Under the pieces are notes generated by a model. It searched no databases. It was not told the origin of the DNA and was given only the letters and a program-made list of their open reading frames with translations. The translations under genes were made by a program, and so were the position numbers. A stretch of 32,872 nt of DNA, taken from assembly GCF_000708285.2 (NCBI RefSeq), contig NZ_JAUG01000056.1:1-32872 (forward strand), read 5' to 3'. This DNA comes from Pedobacter borealis DSM 19626 (lineage in GTDB: Bacteria > Bacteroidota > Bacteroidia > Sphingobacteriales > Sphingobacteriaceae). Shown piece by piece: positions 1-6,730 of this stretch (position 1 is the stretch's first letter; each line of letters opens with the position of its first letter).

Positions 1-40
1 ATTTTGTGGCGTTTTAATCAAGTTTTCTGTTAAGACGGTC

Positions 41-105
41 GTCACCCTGAATTTATTTCAGGGTCTTTCACGCTAAAAAGATGCTGAAATAAATTCAGCA
101 GGACG
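41..105. repeat. Double-hairpin intergenic repeat (GTCACCCTGA family), copy 1
   Basis: Two small palindromes lie side by side: CCCTGAA...TTTCAGGG, then TGCTGAA...TTCAGCA ending in GGACG. The unit starts GTCACCCTGA. Related copies are at 29147-29241 and 32450-32510, always between genes. It resembles REP/BIME-like elements; its function is unknown. Confidence 0.8.
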
Positions 106-164
106 ATAAAGCGGGATTAGGCGTAAATAAGATATAATTTTCAGCAAATAATTATCGAACTCAG

Positions 165-240
165 GTTATAGAGCCTCCGTGTTCCTCTGTGTAAAACTCG
201 ATGCACTCAGTGGTAAAAACTTAGCGCTCCTTCGCATCAA
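165..240 (+). repeat. Intergenic repeat, inverted copy of 15388-15455
   Basis: The words 'cctctgtgtaaaactcgatg' and 'ggtaaaaacttagcgct' occur here on the plus strand. They recur almost unchanged on the minus strand at 15388-15455. Both copies lie beside a piece of the same transposase. Confidence 0.75.
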
Positions 241-329
241 ACTTAGCGCTCTTTGCGGTTAAACAAAGTAGAATCTTTTTTAACACAAAGGCTATGGAGA
301 AAGATACAAAGTAAACAGAGCTGGATGCA

Positions 330-355
330 TATAGCTAGGGTCTGCTGAAAAACTC
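330..355 (+). repeat. Candidate IS terminal inverted repeat, 3' end
   Basis: Twenty-six bases match 15456-15481 with a single mismatch at 340. Here they lie at the 3' end of the minus-strand transposase and overlap its stop codon (354-356). At 15456 they lie at the 5' end of the plus-strand transposase fragment. Read inward from both ends they form an inverted pair, as IS termini would. Against this, 'gaaaaactct' also occurs in the ordinary intergenic repeat at 4711-4721, so part of the match may come from that repeat family. Confidence 0.5.
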
Positions 356-1669
356 AAGCAGTATTTATTATAAAAATCCGGCAATAATTTTCAATCCTAG
401 GTTTTCCATCTATTACTTCAAATTGTGCTGAAAAACTTTTTACAGCCGAAATAATTTGACATAAAAGTGCCAGCCCAGCCAATTTGACTAGGTTTAGCAC
501 CAGGAAGATGTAGGCAATCCATGTTTCGCTTGTCTGTTTCAGCCTAGCTTTGATACAGCCTAAGCCGTACGCTGTTTTTGCCTGACCAAATTTGCCTTCT
601 ATCGGATTGCGCTCTCCCGGGTACAGTATATTTTATCTGCGAGCAGTTCTTTGGGGTAACAACCAAAGCGTTGCAGGTATTTGTTAAGGTATTGCTCCAT
701 GTGCGAACCTTCGTTAAAAGCATCCCAGCCCAGTTCATCCAAAAAGGTAATTCCATCCACAATCGAAGCGTGTATTTTTGCCCCAAACTCTACCTTTGCC
801 TGGTTTTTCCCCCTTACTATTGGCCGTACATGTGGCTGGTGGATGCTTACTATTCTATCAGCAACGCTATGGGTTTTGTTCTGGTGCATTTCCAGCTGTT
901 GCTGGTAAAGGGTTTGTACCACATACAGGTATTTTAATGCTTTTGGGTTTAATGGAATAACCCCATAAGCATCCAACAGTTCGTTTAGGTGCTTGATGTT
1001 CCGTTTCAACAACCTTAGCTGGCTACCTACTGCTTTATATATTTCTTTTCGGCTTTTGTTCTTTTTCTGTGCTGTTTTTAAATAAAGTTTTCTCGCTATT
1101 TCCCTGTAGGTGCGTGGTTTTGTGCCATGTAGTGGCTTACGGTAGAGAATATCAATCAGTTCTTCGGTTTTCTCTCTGGCATCATTCAATAAGTTTAAAT
1201 CCGTTGGATAGGCAATGTTTTGCGGGCAAGCTGTGGCATCCATAATCACGGTACCTTTATGGTTGGCTGGACAATCGGGCTGATTGTTATCCTGATCCTG
1301 TTTCGGCTCATCTGGCGGAGTACTTGATAATGAACCAAGGCAACTTTCTTGTTTTGCCCGGAGTTTAACAATCTGCTCATTGAGGGCGTTAACCGCATCC
1401 AGGCCCAAACGTTTCCGGATTTCAACAAATAGAGAAGCATCAAAAGGGGCTTCATCGGTAAAGGTAGGGTAACCCAGAAAATACTGCATGTAGATGTTCT
1501 CACTTATCTGCTCAATGGTATCACGGTCATCCAAATCACCCAAATGTTTGATAATCAGCGCCCCGATGACCACGCGTGGGCTAATCGGCGGACGACCTGT
1601 TGGACTTACGGGAACATGATGCAGGTAGGTGTTGCAGATCATTAGTTCGAGTAAATTGCATAAAGCCAT
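354..1669 (-). pseudogene. IS1182/IS5-type DDE transposase, body only, with internal deletion and frameshift
   Basis: This is the remnant of a cut-and-paste transposase. The clear homology begins at ICNTYLHHV (from 1640) and runs through the DUF772-like segment (GRPPISPRVVIGALIIKH, YMQYFLGY, DASLFVEIRKRLG), the first catalytic Asp in VIMDATACPQ and the second in ELLADKIYCTRE. That frame stops at 599. The conserved C-terminus (PGERNPIEGKFGQAK, with the catalytic Glu, then IKARLKQTSETW) continues in another frame from about 620 to the stop at 354-356. The usual linker of roughly 30-40 residues between CTRE and PGER is missing. The deletion joint is the heptamer CCGGGAG (614-620, minus strand), which both flanks could encode, so slippage between direct repeats is a simple explanation. 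The ATG at 1669 and its first ten codons are not transposase sequence; the real N-terminus lies at 15541-15693. I judge it inactive. Confidence 0.85.
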
Positions 1670-1685
1670 CGTCGTGCTGATTTCT

Positions 1686-1749
1686 CTTAATGTTCTTAAT
1701 CCCTTAATGGTGAAGACGTTTTTATCATTAAGCAGTTAAGAAAGTTAAG
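1686..1749. repeat. Imperfect inverted repeat (CTTAATG...CATTAAG)
   Basis: Arms of 24 bases (1686-1709 and 1726-1749) are separated by 16 bases. They are built of repeated TTAA words such as CTTAATGTTCTTAA and TTAAGAAAGTTAAG. It lies between the transposase remnant and the stop codon of the GtrA-family gene. It may be a weak terminator for that gene or another mobile intergenic repeat. Confidence 0.55.
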
Positions 1750-1828
1750 CTAGATTTTTGTGATATCAGGCTTATGTGCCCTTTGGTGACTATTGTGGTT
1801 AAAATTAAGGCTCAACTGGTTAAGAAAT

Positions 1829-2209
1829 CTACCTAAATGTAAAAAGCATATTCGCGAGGAAATTCCACACAAAAACAATCACTATTGCAAAGAATTTGGC
1901 TACATAAAAATTGGTTCCATTTTTCCGCTGGTGGAACAGGTAAATAATAAAAGTATTTAACCCTAAACCGATTAAACTCACCACTAAAAACTTGCTAAAT
2001 TCGGTCCCCCAATGCGTATTCGTACTTTCGAAAGTCCAAACCCGGTTAATCAGATAATTATTGGTTACCGCCAAAGTAAAGCCAATGGCATTAGAAATGT
2101 ATTTGTTTATTTTGATCTTTTCCTTACACAACCAGGTCGCGCCGAAATCTATTGCCATCCCGAGGAAACCTGTTAATCCAAATTTTAAGATGCGGAAGAA
2201 TAAATCCAT
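1829..2209 (-). CDS. GtrA-family integral membrane protein
   Basis: A 126-residue protein with four predicted membrane helices (about 8-28, 35-55, 72-92 and 100-122). It shows typical GtrA/DPMS-TM features: FGLTGFLGMAIDFG at the N-terminus, NNYLINRVWTFES after helix 2, and a C-terminal FVWNFLANMLFTFR. Members of this family are thought to help move or use polyprenyl-phosphate-linked sugars for cell-surface glycosylation. Its ATG lies one base after the TAA of the upstream glycosyltransferase gene, so the two are probably translated as a pair. That pairing supports a shared role in modifying a lipid or surface glycan; the sugar and acceptor cannot be told from sequence. Confidence 0.88.
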   Translation of the reverse strand: MDLFFRILKFGLTGFLGMAIDFGATWLCKEKIKINKYISNAIGFTLAVTNNYLINRVWTFESTNTHWGTEFSKFLVVSLIGLGLNTFIIYLFHQRKNGTNFYVAKFFAIVIVFVWNFLANMLFTFR

Positions 2210-2210
2210 G

Positions 2211-3851
2211 TTAATGTATTTTAACCAAATAAAATCGCTCTAAAACCTGAGGACGTGTTTTTGCGTTTAAAAATTTACCCGTCAGTTTCGTGGTATGAAA
2301 ATATTCAAACGATTTTAGAATTTCAGCATGGTATTCGCTTTTTAATTTTGCCAATTCCTGTTCCGGAATGTATATAACCAAGTCTTTTAGTTTCTTTGAT
2401 TTGTCTAGATCGGTATAATTATGAATATATTTTACTTCACCAGGGGCATAAAAATCAAAAGAAAATGCATCTATATAATTTAATACTGCAGGTTTAGCAG
2501 TAGGATAATTTTGCTTTAACCAATTACCTGCCTGCATACCCGATTGATATTTTAAAAGGGCAGGGTAGAAAAAAACAAATAGAAATATCATTAATCCAAC
2601 AGATAAAAATGCACTTCTGGCAATGATGGTTTCCAATAAAATGCCTTTAAATAGTAAGAAAGAGATGGCGAGAACAACAATCAGGATACCGATAATTAAA
2701 TATGGGCTTTCAAATCCAAAGAAAAAGGCTAAGACAGAAAGTAAGGTAATAACCAAAATGAAAATGATGTTCTGTATAATGAAGAAGGTTTTTAAACCTT
2801 TGCTATTAAGCTTTCTCAGGTACAAGGCTGTGATGATCGAAAACTGAGGAAAGATGATCAGTATATAATGCGGCAACTGAAATTTAGAAAGCGAAAAGAT
2901 CAGAAAAGTAACCGCTGCACTTGCCCAGATCATAATGCTTTCGGGAGCTAAAGCAATTCGATTTTTTTTTTTGAACAGATTTACTACGGCAGTATAAAAT
3001 AATACAGACCAAGGAAGGAATGCCCAAAGGGTAGTGTGTAGAAAAAAGGAAATATCCCCTTTTCCTTTAATCGGGCCGTTGTTAAAAAACCTTCCGAACT
3101 GGCTGTCCCAAAAGAAAAATTTTAAACCCGAAACACAGGTTCTTTCAAAAACGATTTTTTCGGGATGCAGATCGAATTGCGTGTAAAGCGAATACAGCTC
3201 AGGGGTAATAAAAATAAAAATCAAAAGAATGGCGATATACCATTTTTGTTTTAAAAGCTGACGGGACTGTTTTGTAAGCAACCAGTAGATAATAAAACCG
3301 GCAAATACAGGAATCAATACAAAAATTCCTTTGACCAATATCGCACAGGCAGCAAAAAATGAACCTGCTACAATGTGCCAGAAAGAATTTTGATGCGCTT
3401 TATAATAATGGTAAATAGATGCTAATGTAAAGGTGGTGATATAAATTTCTGCCCTAACATCAAATGTAGAAGTAATGATATGTAAGGCACTCAGAAAAAT
3501 TACCACACTGATTAATCCGGTTTTTTCATCGTATATATCTTTGGCTAATTTGTACAAATACCACGCGCCCAGTAAACCGAACAGAAATGATGGTAATTTA
3601 TAAGCGAAGGATGAGATTCCGAAAATTTTAAAGGATGCTGCAGAAATCCAAAAAGTGAGGTGAGGTTTGTCCAGCCAGTCGGCCCCACGGCCATAAAGGT
3701 TAAACCAGTCTTTAAACAGGATGATGTTTTTAGACATGGAAGCATACAATGCGCCATCGGGCTCCATCACGCCACCAAAAAGTGCTGGTATACTCGCAAT
3801 TGCAAGTAAAACGATCAGGAATTTATATAGTGTTGTATCTTTTAAGTTCAT
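2211..3851 (-). CDS. ArnT/PMT-type (GT-C) glycosyltransferase, multi-spanning
   Basis: A 546-residue inner-membrane protein of the GT-C fold (PMT_2/ArnT-like). The first periplasmic loop carries the acidic EPDGALYA motif (E30, D32) followed by DWLDKPHLTFW (D61, K62, P63), the signature region of ArnT-like enzymes. About eleven hydrophobic helices follow, then a soluble C-terminal part of about 110 residues (YPTAKPAVLNYIDAFSF onward). Enzymes of this family transfer sugars from polyprenyl-phosphate donors to lipids or proteins on the outer face of the inner membrane. It is the first gene of a two-gene unit with the GtrA-family gene. The start at 3851 faces the divergently transcribed pdxJ; a weak -7-like box (CATATTTG) precedes it. 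The substrate is unknown. Confidence 0.85.
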   Translation of the reverse strand: MNLKDTTLYKFLIVLLAIASIPALFGGVMEPDGALYASMSKNIILFKDWFNLYGRGADWLDKPHLTFWISAASFKIFGISSFAYKLPSFLFGLLGAWYLYKLAKDIYDEKTGLISVVIFLSALHIITSTFDVRAEIYITTFTLASIYHYYKAHQNSFWHIVAGSFFAACAILVKGIFVLIPVFAGFIIYWLLTKQSRQLLKQKWYIAILLIFIFITPELYSLYTQFDLHPEKIVFERTCVSGLKFFFWDSQFGRFFNNGPIKGKGDISFFLHTTLWAFLPWSVLFYTAVVNLFKKKNRIALAPESIMIWASAAVTFLIFSLSKFQLPHYILIIFPQFSIITALYLRKLNSKGLKTFFIIQNIIFILVITLLSVLAFFFGFESPYLIIGILIVVLAISFLLFKGILLETIIARSAFLSVGLMIFLFVFFYPALLKYQSGMQAGNWLKQNYPTAKPAVLNYIDAFSFDFYAPGEVKYIHNYTDLDKSKKLKDLVIYIPEQELAKLKSEYHAEILKSFEYFHTTKLTGKFLNAKTRPQVLERFYLVKIH

Positions 3852-3922
3852 TTACAAGAAGCAAATATGAGCAAAAAAAAGTCAAATTTTTTTAAGGTTT
3901 AAGATTAACAGAGGCAAAGCCT

Positions 3923-3930
3923 TATCTTTG
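3923..3930 (+). promoter_or_regulatory. Bacteroidetes -7 box (TATCTTTG) of pdxJ
   Basis: TATCTTTG fits TAnnTTTG exactly. The box ends only four bases before the pdxJ ATG at 3935, so transcription would begin at or next to the start codon. A weak -33 candidate (TTTA, 3898-3901) lies 21 bases upstream. Confidence 0.6.
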
Positions 3931-3934
3931 CTTC

Positions 3935-4651
3935 ATGACAAAGTTATCGGTTAATATCAATAAAATTGCTACACTTCGCAACAGCCGCGGAGGTAATAAT
4001 CCTGATCTGGTTAAGGTTGCATTAGATTGCGAGCGTTTCGGCGCACAGGGGATTACCGTGCATCCAAGGCCTGATGAACGCCATATCCGTTACCAGGATG
4101 TTTACGATTTAAAGGCTGTTATTGCGACAGAATTTAATATTGAAGGAAATTGCAGAGAAGATAAATTTGTTGATCTGGTTTTGGCCAACAAACCTGCTCA
4201 GGTTACGCTCGTGCCTGATGCCGAAGGTCAGATTACTTCAAACCACGGTTGGGATACGGTTAAACATAAAGACTACCTGAAAGAAATGGTTGCTGTTTTC
4301 CAGAAAGAAGGCATCCGCGTTTCTATTTTTGTAGATCCGGTTGTAGAAATGGTTGAGGGTGCTGTGGAAACCGGAACAGACCGGATTGAATTATATACCG
4401 AGGCTTATGCACATAATTATTTTGCCGATCGCGAAAAAGCTGTTATAAGTTATGTTGCTGCGGCACATCATGCCAACAAATTAGGCTTGGGGATTAATGC
4501 GGGGCATGATCTCGACTTACACAACCTACATTATTTTGCGCAGAGCATCCCAGGTTTATTAGAAGTTTCAATTGGTCATGCGCTCATTAGCGATGCACTT
4601 TATCTGGGCCTGGAAACTACCATTCAGAAATATTTACAACAATTAGCTTAG
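3935..4651 (+). CDS. pdxJ: Pyridoxine 5'-phosphate synthase
   Basis: A 238-residue TIM-barrel enzyme. It condenses 1-deoxyxylulose 5-phosphate with 3-amino-2-oxopropyl phosphate to make pyridoxine 5'-phosphate in the DXP-dependent vitamin B6 pathway. Recognised motifs are NINKIATLRNSRGG (7-20; the family's NxxxIATLRN entry), ITVHPRPDERHI (H43, R45 and H50, substrate binding and catalysis), NIEGN (E70), TLVPD (91-95) and GINAGHDL (H191). NINK in place of the enterobacterial NIDH is common in Bacteroidetes forms. Length and motif spacing are complete. It is transcribed away from the glycosyltransferase gene and followed by an intergenic dyad repeat, so it is probably expressed alone. Confidence 0.97.
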   Translation: MTKLSVNINKIATLRNSRGGNNPDLVKVALDCERFGAQGITVHPRPDERHIRYQDVYDLKAVIATEFNIEGNCREDKFVDLVLANKPAQVTLVPDAEGQITSNHGWDTVKHKDYLKEMVAVFQKEGIRVSIFVDPVVEMVEGAVETGTDRIELYTEAYAHNYFADREKAVISYVAAAHHANKLGLGINAGHDLDLHNLHYFAQSIPGLLEVSIGHALISDALYLGLETTIQKYLQQLA

Positions 4652-4655
4652 TTTT

Positions 4656-4736
4656 TAACCACAAAGTACACTAAGAAGTGCACAGAGAAACAGAGCCTCT
4701 GGGTACTCGGTGAAAAACTCTTTTTCTCTGTGGTTA
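4656..4736. repeat. Intergenic dyad repeat (TAACCACA...TGTGGTTA)
   Basis: The outer arms TAACCACA and TGTGGTTA enclose words such as gcacagagaaacagagcctc and gtgaaaaactc. Related dyads are at 16891-17004, 165-329 and 15388-15481. It overlaps the nominal N-terminal extension of the next gene, which argues for the later start there. Confidence 0.75.
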
Positions 4737-4748
4737 GATAATATAAAT

Positions 4749-5645
4749 ATGTTAAAAGGAATTCTCCTTGTTTTTTTCGGTGTCTGCAGTTTTGGTATCC
4801 TCTCTACTTTTGTTAAACTGGCTTATCACGAAGGTTATACGCTGGGTGATGTTACAGGGGCTCAGGCTTTCTTTGGTGCAGTAATTTTATGGGTGCTATT
4901 TTTCTTCCAAAGCAGAACAGCTGGTTATAAAGCCAAAACAATCATTATTAAAACCCCTTGGTGGAAAATGGTGCTGGCAGGAACATGCACTGGATTAGTG
5001 AGCGTGTTTTATTATCAATGTGTAAAACTTGTGCCGAATTCGGTAGCCATCATTTTGTTAATGCAGTTTATATGGATGAGTATTTTAATGGAATACCTCG
5101 TTTTTAAAAAGAAACCCACGGGCTTACAGCTCCTGGCAATCCTGTTGGTCTTAGCTGGAACTGTTTTGGCCAGCGGGATGGCTGAAACAAGTATCAAGAG
5201 CATGGATTTAAAAGGGATTGGTTTCGGTTTGTTGGCTGCAATTTCTTATGCAGGCTTTTTGCTACTGAGTGGCCGGATTGGAAATGAATATGCTCCATTG
5301 CAAAAAAGTGCCCTGATGATTACCGGTGCCTGTATATTGATCTTCATTATTTTTCCGCCAACATTCTTGTTTAACGGTGCTTTAAATGGTAGTTTATTAA
5401 AATGGGGACTGATTATCTCAGTTTTCGGTACGGTTATTCCGCCTTTATTTTATGCAGAAGGCGTGCCCAGGATCGGGACTGCCCTTAGTTCGATATTAAG
5501 CGCAGCAGAATTGCCTGTTGCCGTAATGATGGCGGGTTTTGTGTTACAAGAGCAGGTGTCGTTTTTAAGGTGGGTTGGCGTTGTGGTAATTTTATCGGCG
5601 ATGGTTTTGCCAAATCTGAAATACTTAAAAAAAGGTAGAGGGTAG
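4749..5645 (+). CDS. EamA/DMT-superfamily transporter
   Basis: A 298-residue protein with about ten hydrophobic helices in two EamA-type halves (roughly 1-140 and 150-290). It is a predicted inner-membrane permease for small metabolites. Motifs consistent with the family are the N-terminal GILLVFFGVCSFGILSTFVK, AIILLMQFIWMSILMEYL at the end of the first half, and the C-terminal EGVPRIGTALSSILSAAELPVA. The open frame reaches back to a GTG at 4710, but those codons lie inside the intergenic repeat, so I use the ATG at 4749. The substrate cannot be inferred. It follows pdxJ in the same direction, but the repeat between them makes a shared operon uncertain. Confidence 0.88.
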   Translation: MLKGILLVFFGVCSFGILSTFVKLAYHEGYTLGDVTGAQAFFGAVILWVLFFFQSRTAGYKAKTIIIKTPWWKMVLAGTCTGLVSVFYYQCVKLVPNSVAIILLMQFIWMSILMEYLVFKKKPTGLQLLAILLVLAGTVLASGMAETSIKSMDLKGIGFGLLAAISYAGFLLLSGRIGNEYAPLQKSALMITGACILIFIIFPPTFLFNGALNGSLLKWGLIISVFGTVIPPLFYAEGVPRIGTALSSILSAAELPVAVMMAGFVLQEQVSFLRWVGVVVILSAMVLPNLKYLKKGRG

Positions 5646-5760
5646 AAAGGTTGAGGGTGGAAGGTTAAAATACGCGACAAATAATCTTCCGACTTTCGGA
5701 CCTCGGACACCCGACTTATTGAAAAATTAAATATCTTTAAAAAGCATAAAACATATACAC

Positions 5761-6324
5761 ATGAAAAAACTTACTATTTATATTTTATCCTTAATCATTG
5801 TTGGATTAACCGCATGTAAAACCAAAACTACCATCAATCAGGACGAAGCTGCTGAAGTAATTACCGATTATTTAAAAGCCAATCCTGAATATAAAACTGC
5901 AAGGTTTAATTTTGGGGAGATCAAATTCAACAGCACCAATGATATGTTCGAGCTTGGAAAATATAAATCCTTAGCAAGTAAAGGTCTGGTTTCATTAAGT
6001 TTAAAGGAAGCAAAGAAAAAATTCTTATCGAAAGATAGCAGCTACGTTTATCAGATCACTTTAACCGATAAAGCAAGTCCGTTGGTGTTGAAACAGGATG
6101 GCGATAAGGCAACCGTAAAAGTTGTAGAATATGTTTTAGCCGATGAAAAGCCTGTAGATTTTGCTCAGGTAAATTCGAGTACGGCAAAGGTTACCGTATC
6201 ACTTAAAATGACAACAACAGATTTCGAACCCTTTGATAAAGACGCCAATAGAAACAGCAACTTCATTACCAAAACCTATAAATTAAAGCTGAGTAAGGAC
6301 GAGGGTTGGAAGGTGCAGAAGTAA
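5761..6324 (+). CDS. Predicted lipoprotein of unknown function
   Basis: A 187-residue exported protein. It has a hydrophobic signal segment (4-16) and a lipobox LTAC with the lipid-modified cysteine at C19. The mature part is soluble and charged, with alternating hydrophobic residues suggesting mainly beta structure (for example QITLTDKASPLVLK and TVKVVEYVLADEKP). No catalytic motif stands out and I do not recognise a named family. A box TATCTTTA about 25 bases upstream approximates the -7 element. It is preceded by about 115 bases without a gene and followed by a repeat-rich gap, so it appears monocistronic. Confidence 0.8.
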   Translation: MKKLTIYILSLIIVGLTACKTKTTINQDEAAEVITDYLKANPEYKTARFNFGEIKFNSTNDMFELGKYKSLASKGLVSLSLKEAKKKFLSKDSSYVYQITLTDKASPLVLKQDGDKATVKVVEYVLADEKPVDFAQVNSSTAKVTVSLKMTTTDFEPFDKDANRNSNFITKTYKLKLSKDEGWKVQK

Positions 6325-6404
6325 GCTAAAAGACTAAAGCTGAAAGACCAAAGATAAAGTGTAATAGCTATTGCGCCCTGCAACCGCTGTTTCTTGTAGT
6401 GCCC

Positions 6405-6565
6405 TCGTTTTTAAACCCGACAGAAGCGAAAATCCTTTTTGTTTACAGCAACCTTGAATATGCTGTCATGCTGAGGCACGAAGCATCTGCCGGCTATGAA
6501 ACAGATGCTTCGTACCTCAGCATGACAAGGGAGTAGCAAAAAGATTGTAGCGAATGGCGGGAACA
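6405..6565 (+). repeat. About 160-bp intergenic element with a 25-bp-arm hairpin, copy 1
   Basis: At the centre is a strong hairpin (6465-6489 against 6502-6526). Its arms begin GTCATGCTGAGGCACGAAGC and pair with one mismatch around a 12-base loop. Flanking words on both sides (gcgaaaatcctttttgttt, gcaaccttgaatat, gtagcaaaaagattg) recur in the same order, inverted, at 13660-13825. The repeated unit is therefore much longer than the hairpin. The gap 6325-6730 holds this element, the 6542-6634 repeat and no gene. Confidence 0.85.
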
Positions 6566-6634
6566 AAATGAATTTTAGCATAGCCATTGCTTTTCAAATG
6601 ATAAGGTATTAAAAAATAGAACAAACGTTTGTTT
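6542..6634 (+). repeat. 93-bp repeat with perfect palindrome ACAAACGTTTGT, copy A
   Basis: Similar to 10359-10456. Both begin AGATTG, contain AGCCATTGCTTT in the middle and end with a run of A then GAACAAACGTTTGT. The palindrome is at 6621-6632. The copies lie upstream of the TlpA-type gene and of gcvP respectively. Copy A overlaps the right end of the 6405-6565 element. Confidence 0.7.
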
Positions 6635-6730
6635 TGGGTTGAAAAATGGAACTATCTGATTTTTAACATTTTTTAAGAATTTTTAGATTAAAAACTTGAT
6701 ACCTTCATCAGTCTAATCTAAATAATAACC

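Larger units (their letters stand above)
1..329. other. Intergenic region rich in repeats, no gene seen
   Basis: No plausible coding sequence is visible before the transposase remnant. The stretch holds one double-hairpin repeat (41-105), then repeats built from 'aaacttagcgctctttgcgg' and 'cctctgtgtaaaactcgatg' words. These words recur at 15388-15481 and are related to the dyads at 4656-4736 and 16891-17004. Confidence 0.7.

Noticed and set aside
578..937. 119-codon plus-strand frame
   Set aside because: Antisense to the transposase remnant; no start signal and no motif.
4710..4748. GTG start giving a 311-residue DMT permease
   Set aside because: The extra codons are part of a dyad repeat found in other intergenic gaps and would add a non-family N-terminus.
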